Of a DNA stretch of 64,000 nucleotides, positions 53,555 to 62,793 are shown piece by piece. A model generated the notes under the pieces. The model worked only from the letters and a program-made list of their open reading frames with translations. It was not told the origin of the DNA and ran no database searches. The position numbers and the translations under genes were made by a program. This stretch comes from an uncultured Clostridia bacterium (GTDB lineage: Bacteria > Bacillota > Clostridia > Monoglobales > Monoglobaceae): NCBI GenBank assembly GCA_947631965.1, contig CANRNL010000004.1, forward strand, positions 1 to 64,000, read 5' to 3'. The stretch's first letter is position 1. Every line of letters begins with the position of its first letter.

Positions 53555-54199
53555 TTACGAAGCGCGAGCTTCCTTAATCTTAGCGATAAATTCCTTAGCG
53601 GTAGCGGTAATGTCCGCATAGTCGCCGGTCTTTGCGCCCTTGGTGAGCGAAGAGCCCGCGCCGACAGCAACGGCGCCCGCCTTTATCCACTTGTCAACAT
53701 TGTTTACGTCAACGCCGCCGGTGGGCATAAGCTTAGCCTGCGGCAAAGGACCTCTTACGTCCTTAATGAAGTTCGGACCAACTATGTCTCCGGGGAACAC
53801 CTTGCAGATGTCAACGCCCGCTTCCATAGCGGTAAGTATCTCGGTAAAGGTCATTGTGCCGGGCATATAGGGAACCGCATAACGGTTACAAAGCTTAGCC
53901 GCTTCGGCGTTGAAGCCGGGGCTTACGATAAAGTTTGCGCCGGACAGAATAGCCTGTCTCGCGGTTTCGGAGTCAAGCACCGTACCCGCTCCGAGAAGCA
54001 TTTCTCCGTGAGTGTATTTGGCAGCGAGAGCCTCTATAACCTTGTGCGCTCCCGGAACCGTGAACGTAAGCTCGATGGAGGGGCAGCCTCCTTCAAGACA
54101 AGCGTCCGAAATTCTCATTGCTTCCTCCGCACTGTTTGCACGGACAACAGCAACCAGACCGGCATCGGTCATCTTTGTTAATACTTTTTGCTTTTCCAT
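53555..54199 (-). CDS. eda: KDPG / 4-hydroxy-2-oxoglutarate aldolase
   Basis: 214 residues, class I aldolase TIM barrel. It splits 2-keto-3-deoxy-6-phosphogluconate into pyruvate and glyceraldehyde-3-phosphate. The Schiff-base lysine lies in DICKVFPGDIVGPNFI, with GAGTVLDSETA and LMPTGGVDVNN also conserved. First gene of eda-kdgK. Together the two enzymes finish uronate or pectin-derived KDG breakdown. The leader upstream can fold. Confidence 0.92.
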   Translation of the reverse strand: MEKQKVLTKMTDAGLVAVVRANSAEEAMRISDACLEGGCPSIELTFTVPGAHKVIEALAAKYTHGEMLLGAGTVLDSETARQAILSGANFIVSPGFNAEAAKLCNRYAVPYMPGTMTFTEILTAMEAGVDICKVFPGDIVGPNFIKDVRGPLPQAKLMPTGGVDVNNVDKWIKAGAVAVGAGSSLTKGAKTGDYADITATAKEFIAKIKEARAS

Positions 54200-54264
54200 T
54201 TTTCATCAACCTTTCTTAATATTTATTATGTAATTTATTATTTTGCAACTGTTTATGTAAACTC

Positions 54265-54314
54265 TTATGCCGTTTTGCCGTCTGTTTTGGCAACATTCGG
54301 ATAAAAAGGCATAA
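54265..54314 (-). promoter_or_regulatory. folded leader of eda-kdgK
   Basis: On the minus strand, TTATGCC (54314-54308) pairs with GGCATAA (54271-54265), enclosing TTGCC (54293-54289) with GGCAA (54279-54275). The stretch also repeats GGCAAAAC/GCCAAAAC. It may be a leader RNA fold or a DNA operator; the two cannot be separated by eye. Confidence 0.45.
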
Positions 54315-54327
54315 TTTAATTAATAGT

Positions 54328-54356
54328 ATTATACTACAACAATATTTAATAATCAA
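54328..54356 (-). promoter_or_regulatory. promoter of eda-kdgK
   Basis: Minus-strand TTGATT (54356-54351), a 17-nt spacer, TATAAT (54333-54328). The leader is about 120 nt. Confidence 0.75.
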
Positions 54357-54405
54357 TATCTTTTCGTTGATTTTTAACAAATATTTTTTAAAATGCAGAT
54401 TTATG

Positions 54406-54434
54406 TTGAATTGTAATATTAAATGATATAAAAT
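54406..54434 (+). promoter_or_regulatory. promoter of pfkA
   Basis: TTGAAT at 54406-54411, a 17-nt spacer, TAAAAT at 54429-54434, diverging from the eda promoter. Confidence 0.65.
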
Positions 54435-54465
54435 ATGTGGGAGAATGAATTGGAGGTTTGTACTT

Positions 54466-55566
54466 ATGAGTAAAATAAAAAGAATCGGCGTTATGACGGG
54501 CGGCGGCGACTGTCCGGGTTTGAACGCGGTTATCCGTGCCGTGACAAAAACCGCAATTTTGAAATACGGCCTTGAGGTGGTCGGCATTAAGCACGGCTAC
54601 AAAGGTCTGTATGAAGGAGAAAAGGCGTTTGTGCCGCTGACACTGCACGACGTTACCGGTATCATATTTAAGGGCGGTACCATTCTTTACAGTTCCAACA
54701 AGGACAATCTCTTTGATTATACCTATATCGACAAGGACGGAAAGCAAAAGCGCGGCGACGTTTCGGACGTCGGCGTTGAAAACCTGAAAAAGGCGGGCAT
54801 AGACGCGCTTATAGTCATTGGCGGCGACGGTACTTTGACCAGCGGACGCGATTTTTCGCGCAAGGGCGTTAAGGTTATCGGCGTACCCAAGACCATAGAC
54901 AATGACCTCGCGTCCACCGACACCACGTTCGGCTACGACACCGCGGTTTCGATTGCGACCGAGGCTATCGACAGACTTCGCACCACCGCAGAGTCGCACA
55001 GCAGAATAATAGTTGTCGAGGCTATGGGAAGATACGCGGGCTGGCTCGCGCTCGGCGCAGGTATCGCGGGCGGCGCGGATGCGATTTTGATACCCGAAAT
55101 ACCGTACGATATAGAAGTGGTGGCAAAAGCATTAAAGCACAACCGCGCAAGAGGCAAGAACTTCGCCATTGTCGTTGTTGCCGAGGGCGCGAAGTCCAAG
55201 GACGGCGACATCGTGGTTTCCAAGGTTCTGGAAAACAGCCCCGACCCAATTCGTCTGGGCGGTGTGGGCGAGCTTGTCGCGGGACAGCTTGAAGGTCTTG
55301 TCGGACTTGAGGCAAGAGCAACCATACTCGGTCACGTTCAAAGAGGCGGTACGCCGACCGCGAACGACAGGATTTTGTCTACCCGCTATGGAGTTGCGGC
55401 GGTCGAGCTTCTTATGCAGGGCAAGTTCGGAAATATGGTTGCGCTTCGCGGCAACGAAATTTCTTACGACTCTCTCGAAAACGTTATCGGAGAGCTTAAA
55501 AACGTAAACCCCAACGGCGAGCTTGTAAATATGGCTCGCTCGATAGACATATGCTTCGGAGAATAA
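54466..55566 (+). CDS. pfkA: 6-phosphofructokinase, mixed-substrate type
   Basis: 366 residues from the ATG at 54466 (GGAGG ahead). It phosphorylates fructose-6-phosphate. Two sites that usually tell donors apart disagree: Gly122 in GGDGT is as in ATP-dependent enzymes, while Lys142 in PKTIDNDL is as in pyrophosphate-dependent ones. This combination marks the mixed-substrate clade, in which the donor must be measured. Fructose-phosphate binding residues (MGRYAGWLA, HVQRGGTPTANDR) are intact. Monocistronic. Confidence 0.92.
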   Translation: MSKIKRIGVMTGGGDCPGLNAVIRAVTKTAILKYGLEVVGIKHGYKGLYEGEKAFVPLTLHDVTGIIFKGGTILYSSNKDNLFDYTYIDKDGKQKRGDVSDVGVENLKKAGIDALIVIGGDGTLTSGRDFSRKGVKVIGVPKTIDNDLASTDTTFGYDTAVSIATEAIDRLRTTAESHSRIIVVEAMGRYAGWLALGAGIAGGADAILIPEIPYDIEVVAKALKHNRARGKNFAIVVVAEGAKSKDGDIVVSKVLENSPDPIRLGGVGELVAGQLEGLVGLEARATILGHVQRGGTPTANDRILSTRYGVAAVELLMQGKFGNMVALRGNEISYDSLENVIGELKNVNPNGELVNMARSIDICFGE

Positions 55567-55596
55567 TTGTTGGCGGAATTTTAAAATTTTAATTAC

Positions 55597-55633
55597 AAAA
55601 AGACAGACGAAATTTTATTTTGTCTGTCTTTTT
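55597..55633. terminator. bidirectional terminator
   Basis: A 12-bp stem AAAAAGACAGAC with GTCTGTCTTTTT, ending both pfkA and the convergent protease gene. Confidence 0.9.
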
Positions 55634-55644
55634 TGTTTTGCTTC

Positions 55645-58600
55645 TTATTCCGTTTCGGCTTCCATTCTCTGCACATTCATCAGAGGTCGAAGGTTTTTAT
55701 CCCAGACATAGAGGCTGACGCCGCAGGCGGCATACTTTTCGGGAATTGTGAACTGAGCGGTCATATCGCTGACCGTCAGCAGCTCGGCATAGCGGAATAC
55801 GCCGCCCTCGCTGAACACCGCGAATACCCGTATATCATTTTCGGGCGGCGGTAATGTCTTTTCAAATATGAGCCGCACCGTCACTTCGCCGCCGTCGCGG
55901 GTAAACTCCACTCTGTCGCGGGGTTCGGGCTCAGGTTCGTCTTTTGTCCACTTCGCGTAATATGTCTTGTTGCCCGTATCGGTGGGGGTTATATCGACTA
56001 CCGCTTTTCCGTCACAGTTTGCGTCCTCGTACCAGCCGCCGAAGGTGTAACCCGTTTTTTTCGGTTCGGGTAAGGTCGCTCCCACGCCGTAGGTGTAACC
56101 CGTCAAATCTTCGCACTCGCCGCCGTTTTTGTTCAGCGTGACGGTGTATGTGTTTGCAATCCATTTTGCGTAGTATGTCTTATCGCCCGTATCGGTAGTT
56201 TTGATTTTGTCTACCTCTTCGCCGTCATAATTCTCGTTTTCATACCAGCCGCCGAACGTGTACCCCTCTTTTGTCGGTTCGGGCAAGGTCGCTCCCACGC
56301 CGTAGGTGTAGCTCGTCAAATCTTCGCACTCGCCGCCGTTTTTGTTCAGCGTGACGGTGTATGTGTTTACCATCCACTTTGCGTAATATGTCTTTTCGCC
56401 CGTATCGGTAGTTTTGATTTTGTCTATCGCTTCACCGTCATAATTCTCGTTTTCATACCAGCCGCCGAACGTGTAACCCGTTTTTTTCGGTTCGGGTAAG
56501 GTCGCTCCCACGCCGTAGGTATAGCTCGTCAGTTCTTCGCACTCTCCGCCGTTTTTGTTCAGCGTGACGGTGTATGTGTTTGCAATCCACTTTGCGTAAT
56601 ATGTCTTTTCGCCCGTATCGGTAGTTTTGATTTTGTCTATCGCTTCACCGTCATAATTCTCGTTTTCATACCAGCCGCCGAACGTGTAACCCGTTTTTTT
56701 CGGTTCGGGTAAGGTCGCTCCCACGCCGTAGGTATAGCTCGTCAGTTCTTCGCACTCTCCGCCGTTTTTGTTCAGCGTGACGGTGTATGTGTTTGCAATC
56801 CATTTTGCGTAGTATGTCTTGTCGCCCGTATCGGTGGGGGTTATTTCGGTTACCGATTCACCGTCAAATTCCTTATTATCATACCAACCGTCGAACGTGT
56901 AACCCGTTTTTGTCGGTTCGGGCAAGGTCGCTCCCTCGCCGTAGGTGTAGCTCGTCAAATCTTCGCACTCTCCGCCGTTTGCGTTCAGCGTGACGGTGTA
57001 TGTGTTTGCTGTCCACTTTGCGTAATACGTTTTATCGCCCGTATCGGTAGTTTTGATTTCGGTTACCTCTTCGCCGTCATAATTTTCGTTTTCATACCAA
57101 CCGTCGAACGTGTAACCCGTTTTTGTCGGTTCGGGCAAGGTCGCTCCCACGCCGTAGGTGTAGCTTGTCAGTTCTTCGCAATCGCCGCCGTTTTTGTTCA
57201 GCGTGACGGGGTACTCTCTCGGTATTGCTTCAAACTGCGCCGTATAAGTAGCGTTTTCCGTTACTTCGGCAATCTCAGGCAGCCAGCCCGTAAACCTGTA
57301 CGAATACCCGTCATCGCGCGGCTTTGCCGGAGTTTCGCCCTTGTATTCGGGTAATGTTCCTAATGCGACATCCTCGCTTTGCAATATGGACTTATCATAA
57401 TTAACAAAGCTAATTGTTCTTGCTTCGCGGACATTAACCGTTCTGACAACTTGATTTGCTTTATTCGTCGCATGGTCAGTAACATCGTAATACACATAAT
57501 ATGTACCTACTGTGTCTGTATTCACATCGGAGTCGTCTATAACCAACTTACTTGCGATATCGGGGTCAAGATTATCAGTCACTTCCGCACCCTGTTCAAT
57601 GTATTGCTCTCCGACTTTCACCGTTACCTCGCTGTCGCCTTTTAGTTTGATTACAGGTTTAATATTGTCAAACCACGTTATTTTTATCGGAATCAAGCTG
57701 ACATTTCCTGCCAAGTCAGTTATCTTAAATGTACTATCGGTATTACTGCCCCAATTTTGAATTGGACGTTCAATTATTGGTTCAGATGGAATTAACTCTA
57801 CCCTTACATTTCTATTAGTCCATGTCGAAGGTGTATAAATCACTTCCGCGGTTGGTGGAATTTTATCTATCCATGTTACTTCAACCGTCCTTTTTGCAGT
57901 ATTCCCCTCTGCATCCGTTAAATCAAAAGTGTACTCGTCATTTTCCGTAAAAGTGTGACTAAATCCGGTTTCGGAGGTTACGCCCTCATATGGAATAAGC
58001 GTTACTGTTACATCTTGATTGGTCGGCTCAGTTGTAGAATATTGTATATCCTTGATGAACGGGTCAAATACCGTAACCGTCCGCACAACTTGCTCCGCCT
58101 TGTTCCCCGCGTGGTCTGTGGCATTATAGTATACAGAATATGTCCCTATCTTATTCGTATTTACCTCAGAACTGTCTATAATGAGCTTGCTCTCAATATC
58201 GGGGTCAAGATTGTCGGTAATCTCCGCGCCGGGATCAACGTATTCTTTACCGTATTCCCATCTTATCTCGCTGTCGCCGTTTATCTTGATTTCGGGAGGG
58301 GTATTATCCGCATAAAATATTTCCGATGTTGCTGAAGGAGCATATGTTATTCCTCCTAACGGTCCCACGCTATATGCACTTCCGGGTTTAATTGTAAAGC
58401 TCACTGTTCCTTCGCCGCTAATATTTCTTATATATATTGAAGTAAGTCCCTGAGTTCCGTAGCCTGTTTTAACCGTTCCGGTAGTATTAACTTCAATGTA
58501 ATGCAGCAGATTCCTATAATAACCACCTGATGACGATTCTACTAAACCACCAATTTCTTTTGCGTTTTCATATGTTATTTGGTATTCTACTTCCTCTCCG

Positions 58601-60105
58601 CTATTTACTGCTTTTTGAGATGGCGGCGAAATGGTTATAGTCGGCGGTTGGGGTATATCGAGTTCTTTAAATCCCGAAAGTATAGTTGCTTTTTCACTGT
58701 CTATACTCAACACTTTCATATATGCACCTGTGTACACATCATCATAAAAATTGCTTGATGGAGTGGTTTCAGGAGAAAATTCGTCGCCTGCAAAATATAA
58801 ATCCTTTGGCGGGTCATATTCCTTTCCGCTATTGCTTTTATACACCGGTACAATAACATTATGGCTTAATGAGGGTAATCTTATATTTGTATAAGGAGCA
58901 CAATGCCAAATTATAACGCCGGGATTGTTCACAAAGTAGTCGTACTTAGGCCATCCCGTACCTCCGGGACGGTATTCTATAACATAAAACTCTGACGGAG
59001 AGAACGAACTCGAATAACCACTATTAACAACCGAAGGGAATATATTCTTATCGGGGATTATAAATACTGCTTTGGTTTTACCCTCCGCTTCTTCGCCATA
59101 CTTTTCAGCGGGACACAGCTCAATTTCTTTAAGTCCGTCGCCGTTTAATACATCATCATATGTTAAAAATACCGCGCCGCCGTCTTCTTCACTTATCCAT
59201 CCCAAAATGTATTTATAATACATATTGACATATGCATACGAATAACCGCCAAGGATTTCATTACATTTAGTGGGTACATAATATCTATCATTTAGGAAGT
59301 ACAGGTCAGGTAATCCAAATAGATGTAGCAGTTCATGAATTTCTGTGCCGGAGTAAAAATTTAAATCCATGTCTTGTGAATTTTTTAGACCGTAAGTCCA
59401 CCTCATATATGTAAAAGGTCTTGCTTTAACGCCGCCCGGCAGTTCAACATAAGGACTTCTACCATTGGGAAATGCATAAGCTCCCCACGCATTATCCGAA
59501 GGAAGGACTGTTATTTCATTATCGCCATCGCAATACTCAACGCAAATGGCATCCACATATCCGTCTCCGTTTCCGTCATATTCTGAAAAATCAACATCGG
59601 TATATGATGCAATTGCTTCTTTAATTAATTCCAACATTACTGTTTGTCTATTATAATAATTCTGTATTTCCGGTGCCTTATACACCGGGAGAACACTCCC
59701 GCTTACATTTAATTTTCCATAAGACAACCTGTCAAACGCGTCTTTTACAGAAAGTTCCTCAAGCATTTTGGCATCTCTGTTTCTGTCTCCAAAAAATTTG
59801 TCCTGCATAAGATCCAAATCTTCCTGTGAAAAATTGGTATCGGCGAACTCTATGGGAATTACAACAACTCGCATATCTCCGACAGGGGACGGAGCACCTT
59901 CGCACCTTACGAGCTCATCTGTCGGTCGATATATATTATAGGAGGTTGAGGCTATTGATAAAGTTGAGCTTATTGGCATAAAACCGTTCTGTGACATATC
60001 AATGTTTTCTTCATCCACAATGCAATCATTATACGCATTCGCTCGACAAGATAAGGGAGTCAAAAGAAGAACGGATATAATAATCGTAGTTACTATATTC
60101 TTCAT
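55645..60105 (-). CDS. secreted M6-type metalloprotease with DUF5011 and InlB-type repeats
   Basis: 1486 residues. After a signal peptide (1-24) comes an immune-inhibitor-A-type protease with zinc motif His257-Glu-Leu-Leu-His261 and Asp267 (HELLHLFGLPD). A calcium-type loop DGNGDGYVD begins at Asp177. Next are Ig-like and two DUF5011-type domains (NLDPDIESK and NLDPDIASK), each followed by a cadherin-like strand set. Six repeats of 71 residues of the Listeria-Bacteroides/InlB B type follow (YTVTLNKNGGECE to TYYAKW). No wall anchor is seen. Likely role: secreted or loosely surface-bound proteolysis or adhesion. Reverse strand relative to pfkA. Confidence 0.88.
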   Translation of the reverse strand: MKNIVTTIIISVLLLTPLSCRANAYNDCIVDEENIDMSQNGFMPISSTLSIASTSYNIYRPTDELVRCEGAPSPVGDMRVVVIPIEFADTNFSQEDLDLMQDKFFGDRNRDAKMLEELSVKDAFDRLSYGKLNVSGSVLPVYKAPEIQNYYNRQTVMLELIKEAIASYTDVDFSEYDGNGDGYVDAICVEYCDGDNEITVLPSDNAWGAYAFPNGRSPYVELPGGVKARPFTYMRWTYGLKNSQDMDLNFYSGTEIHELLHLFGLPDLYFLNDRYYVPTKCNEILGGYSYAYVNMYYKYILGWISEEDGGAVFLTYDDVLNGDGLKEIELCPAEKYGEEAEGKTKAVFIIPDKNIFPSVVNSGYSSSFSPSEFYVIEYRPGGTGWPKYDYFVNNPGVIIWHCAPYTNIRLPSLSHNVIVPVYKSNSGKEYDPPKDLYFAGDEFSPETTPSSNFYDDVYTGAYMKVLSIDSEKATILSGFKELDIPQPPTITISPPSQKAVNSGEEVEYQITYENAKEIGGLVESSSGGYYRNLLHYIEVNTTGTVKTGYGTQGLTSIYIRNISGEGTVSFTIKPGSAYSVGPLGGITYAPSATSEIFYADNTPPEIKINGDSEIRWEYGKEYVDPGAEITDNLDPDIESKLIIDSSEVNTNKIGTYSVYYNATDHAGNKAEQVVRTVTVFDPFIKDIQYSTTEPTNQDVTVTLIPYEGVTSETGFSHTFTENDEYTFDLTDAEGNTAKRTVEVTWIDKIPPTAEVIYTPSTWTNRNVRVELIPSEPIIERPIQNWGSNTDSTFKITDLAGNVSLIPIKITWFDNIKPVIKLKGDSEVTVKVGEQYIEQGAEVTDNLDPDIASKLVIDDSDVNTDTVGTYYVYYDVTDHATNKANQVVRTVNVREARTISFVNYDKSILQSEDVALGTLPEYKGETPAKPRDDGYSYRFTGWLPEIAEVTENATYTAQFEAIPREYPVTLNKNGGDCEELTSYTYGVGATLPEPTKTGYTFDGWYENENYDGEEVTEIKTTDTGDKTYYAKWTANTYTVTLNANGGECEDLTSYTYGEGATLPEPTKTGYTFDGWYDNKEFDGESVTEITPTDTGDKTYYAKWIANTYTVTLNKNGGECEELTSYTYGVGATLPEPKKTGYTFGGWYENENYDGEAIDKIKTTDTGEKTYYAKWIANTYTVTLNKNGGECEELTSYTYGVGATLPEPKKTGYTFGGWYENENYDGEAIDKIKTTDTGEKTYYAKWMVNTYTVTLNKNGGECEDLTSYTYGVGATLPEPTKEGYTFGGWYENENYDGEEVDKIKTTDTGDKTYYAKWIANTYTVTLNKNGGECEDLTGYTYGVGATLPEPKKTGYTFGGWYEDANCDGKAVVDITPTDTGNKTYYAKWTKDEPEPEPRDRVEFTRDGGEVTVRLIFEKTLPPPENDIRVFAVFSEGGVFRYAELLTVSDMTAQFTIPEKYAACGVSLYVWDKNLRPLMNVQRMEAETE
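55940..57215 (-). repeat. six tandem 213-bp coding repeats
   Basis: A marker decamer recurs at 56131, 56344, 56557, 56770, 56983 and 57196, exactly 213 bp apart. Units 3 and 4, counted from the protein's N-terminal side, are nearly identical over the whole unit, which points to recent duplication or gene conversion. Confidence 0.9.
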
Positions 60106-60222
60106 AATATATCACCTCTTAACTATGTATAATTTACCCTATAGAATTCAGTCTTTACAGTAATAGATTTTTAAAATTCAATCAAATCAAAGACTAGCAG
60201 ACAAAACAATTACTATACAAAT

Positions 60223-60251
60223 ATTTTATCATAAACAAAAAAATATTTCAA
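60223..60251 (-). promoter_or_regulatory. promoter of the M6-type protease gene
   Basis: Minus-strand TTGAAA (60251-60246), a 17-nt spacer, TAAAAT (60228-60223). The leader is about 110 nt. Bases 60252-60399 between it and the phage genes contain no gene; a GGCGC/GCGCC hairpin near 60313-60333 is the only structure seen. Confidence 0.72.
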
Positions 60252-60399
60252 CAAAATCGCACAAGAGGTCGATTTCGGCGCATATTATGCAAAAATTTTT
60301 CAATATCGGCGGCAAGGCGCAACAATGTCGCGCCGTGTCGCACTTTTCTTATTATCCTGATACTGCAAGGCAAACAGAAAAGAATCGGAGGTGAGAACA

Positions 60400-60609
60400 A
60401 TGCTTAAACACGAGCTTCCTCCGCCGAGCGTCTTAACGGGCGATATGCGCGGAGATATGCAGAACATTCACGAATGGGCAACCGCTCTCGCAAGAGAGCT
60501 GTCGTTTATGTTCGGGAGCCTTGAAAACGAATTTGAGCCCAAGAAAAGACAAGAAAGGAGGGTAATTATAAGTGGCGACTATCCAGGCGAAGAAGAAACC
60601 GACGTATAG
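60400..60609 (+). CDS. small hypothetical phage protein
   Basis: 69 residues from the ATG at 60400, with GGAGGTGA upstream; a GTG at 60391 overlaps that site. No family recognised. The sequence is charged and mostly helical. Its end overlaps the portal gene by 38 nt, so it belongs to the same transcript. It is the first gene of the phage module. Confidence 0.65.
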   Translation: MLKHELPPPSVLTGDMRGDMQNIHEWATALARELSFMFGSLENEFEPKKRQERRVIISGDYPGEEETDV

Positions 60610-62197
60610 CGGGAATATAAAGCCCGAATTTTTTGAGAAGATACGCGAGCAGTTTAAAATTTACAAGGCGAGCAAGCGCGGATACGACGCAAGAATTATC
60701 GAAAACAACCGCTGGTTCAAGAATTTATACACGGCGGGAGGGGGTGAGATACCCGAAGTCAGCACCTCGTACCTCTTCAACGTACTCGCGACAAAGCACG
60801 CCGAAGTTATGGACAACTATCCCGAGCCGAACATCATCGAGCGAGACAAAAAGGACCGCAAAATTGCGTTCGCGCTCTCGAAAGTCATTCCGCGCAGGCT
60901 TGACCTGTGCAACTTCAAGCAGACATATTCGCGCGCGTGGTGGTACAAGCTCAAAAACGGCGCGGCTTGCTACGGAATATTCTTTGACCCGACAAAGGAC
61001 GCGGCGGGCGAGATAGTCATTAAGAAAATCGACCTTTTAAACCTGTTCTGGGAGCCGGGCGTGAGTGACATTCAAGACAGCAAATTCCTGTTTTTGACCT
61101 CGCTGTGCGACGCCGAGGAGTTAAAGCGCAAATATCCCGCCGCGGAGCTTGCAGGCAACGCAAATTCGATGGACTTTCTTACCTACGACGACAACCAAAA
61201 CACTCTGCAAAGCGAAATTATGCGCGGCAAGACAATCGTTATCGACTGCTACTATAAAAAGCACGGCGAATACGGCTCGACGGTCGAGCTGATAAAATTC
61301 TGCGGAGACACGATACTCGCGGCGAGCGAGGACGCGGGTCGGGGCGGACTTTACGACCACGGTATGTATCCGTTCGTCATAGACGCGCTCTATCCCGACG
61401 AGGACAGCCCTGTGAGCTTCGGGCTTATCGACCTCATAAAAAATCAGCAGATATATATCGACAAGCTGGACGAGCTTATATGCAAAAACGCCATAGCCGC
61501 AAGCAAAACGAGGTTTATGATTAAGGACAACGGAGGCGTTAACGAACACGAATTATGCGACCTGTCGAAGGACATAATCCACGTTTCGGGTTCGGTGCTG
61601 GACGAGAATATACGCGAGCTTACCGTATCGCCTCTGCACGACTACATAATCGAGCATCGCCAGAAAAAGATTGACGAAATGAAAGAAATCTCGGGCAGCC
61701 GCGACGTACTCCAAGGCGGCACCACGGCGGGCGTAACCGCATACTCCGCAATTATGGCGCTTCAGAACGCGGGCGAAAAAATTTCGCGCGATATGCGAAA
61801 CGAGGGCTATGAGGCATACCGCCGCATAATCGCCATGCTCATAGAGCTTTTGAGGCAGTTCCATCCCGAAACGAGCGTTTATCGAGTAGGGAGCGGCAAA
61901 AAGACCGAATACATTGAATTTTCGGGCAGCAGCTTAAAGGACGAGCTTATTCCCGCGGACGGCGAGGTATTAAGGCGCAGAATTGAATTTGACATCATTA
62001 TAAGTCCTCAGAAAAACAATCCCTACGGCAGAATATCGCAAAACCAGACTATGCTCGATTTGTGGAACGCGGGAGTTTTTGACTCCGAAAACAGGGAAAA
62101 CGCAATCCTGCTTATTGAATGTATGCAGTTTGACGGCAAGGACAGAATCCTCGACGGGCTCAGAAAATCCGTGCCGAAAATCCAAAATAAAATTTAA
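60572..62197 (+). CDS. phage portal protein
   Basis: 541 residues from a GTG with AAAGGAGGG upstream. Portal proteins form the ring through which DNA enters and leaves the capsid. Supporting features are the N-terminal NNRWFKNLYTAG region, the central SFGLIDLIKNQQIYIDKLDELICKN, and ISGSRDVLQGGTTAGVTAYSAIMALQNAG followed by a long helical stretch, as in podovirus-type portals. Size and the order portal-scaffold-capsid agree. No terminase gene precedes it. Confidence 0.82.
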   Translation: MATIQAKKKPTYSGNIKPEFFEKIREQFKIYKASKRGYDARIIENNRWFKNLYTAGGGEIPEVSTSYLFNVLATKHAEVMDNYPEPNIIERDKKDRKIAFALSKVIPRRLDLCNFKQTYSRAWWYKLKNGAACYGIFFDPTKDAAGEIVIKKIDLLNLFWEPGVSDIQDSKFLFLTSLCDAEELKRKYPAAELAGNANSMDFLTYDDNQNTLQSEIMRGKTIVIDCYYKKHGEYGSTVELIKFCGDTILAASEDAGRGGLYDHGMYPFVIDALYPDEDSPVSFGLIDLIKNQQIYIDKLDELICKNAIAASKTRFMIKDNGGVNEHELCDLSKDIIHVSGSVLDENIRELTVSPLHDYIIEHRQKKIDEMKEISGSRDVLQGGTTAGVTAYSAIMALQNAGEKISRDMRNEGYEAYRRIIAMLIELLRQFHPETSVYRVGSGKKTEYIEFSGSSLKDELIPADGEVLRRRIEFDIIISPQKNNPYGRISQNQTMLDLWNAGVFDSENRENAILLIECMQFDGKDRILDGLRKSVPKIQNKI

Positions 62198-62210
62198 GGA
62201 GAGATGAAAA

Positions 62211-62768
62211 ATGAAACAGGATAAAACTATGAACGCAGAGCAGTACGCGGAAGTCGTTCAGCCGCAAAACGAAATAAATACCGGCGCAGTAACAACAGCG
62301 GACCCCGCCAAGCCGCAAACACCGTTCAAGACCTTTGCGACAGAGCAGGAGTGGCAGAGCGAAATCGACAGAATTATCGGCTCGCGTCTTAAAAACGACC
62401 GTATTATGCGAGAAAAAGCGGAAAAATTCGACCGGCTGACCGACGCGCGCGAAGAAGCCGCGGCTTCCGTCAACAGCCCCGAATTTGATTTTGACGAGGA
62501 GCTTAAAAATCCCAGGTTCGCAAGCCTGATAACCGAAAACGGCATTTCAGCCGAGGACGCTTACTATCTTTGCCACAAAAACAGCATACTATCGCGGGCA
62601 AGGTCTGCGGTAGCCGCCGATATATCGGCGCGGCGCAGCCGAATTGCGGAATCGGGTACCCTCTCTGTACCCGCCGCGTCGGCTTTTATCAATCCGAGCC
62701 GTCTTACCGACAGTCAGATAGACGATATATTTGACCGCGTCAGAAGCGGCGAAAAAATCACATTTTAA
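62211..62768 (+). CDS. phage scaffold-like protein
   Basis: 185 residues, acidic and predicted helical, 13 nt after the portal gene. The middle (WQSEIDRIIGSRLKNDRIMREKAEKFDRL) resembles capsid scaffolding proteins, which guide coat assembly and then leave. The C-terminal 25 residues (LTDSQIDDIFDRVRSGEKI) may bind coat protein. Called mainly from position between portal and capsid genes. Confidence 0.65.
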   Translation: MKQDKTMNAEQYAEVVQPQNEINTGAVTTADPAKPQTPFKTFATEQEWQSEIDRIIGSRLKNDRIMREKAEKFDRLTDAREEAAASVNSPEFDFDEELKNPRFASLITENGISAEDAYYLCHKNSILSRARSAVAADISARRSRIAESGTLSVPAASAFINPSRLTDSQIDDIFDRVRSGEKITF

Positions 62769-62793
62769 TTTTTAAATTCTAAGGAGGAAAACT

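Noticed and set aside
55940-57215. Regular 213-bp repeats considered as a CRISPR or satellite
   Set aside because: The whole unit is repeated, with no unique spacers, and it encodes an intact InlB-type domain in frame.
60106-60399. Attachment site at the left end of the phage module
   Set aside because: No tRNA end or recognisable repeat was seen, and the matching right end lies outside the window.
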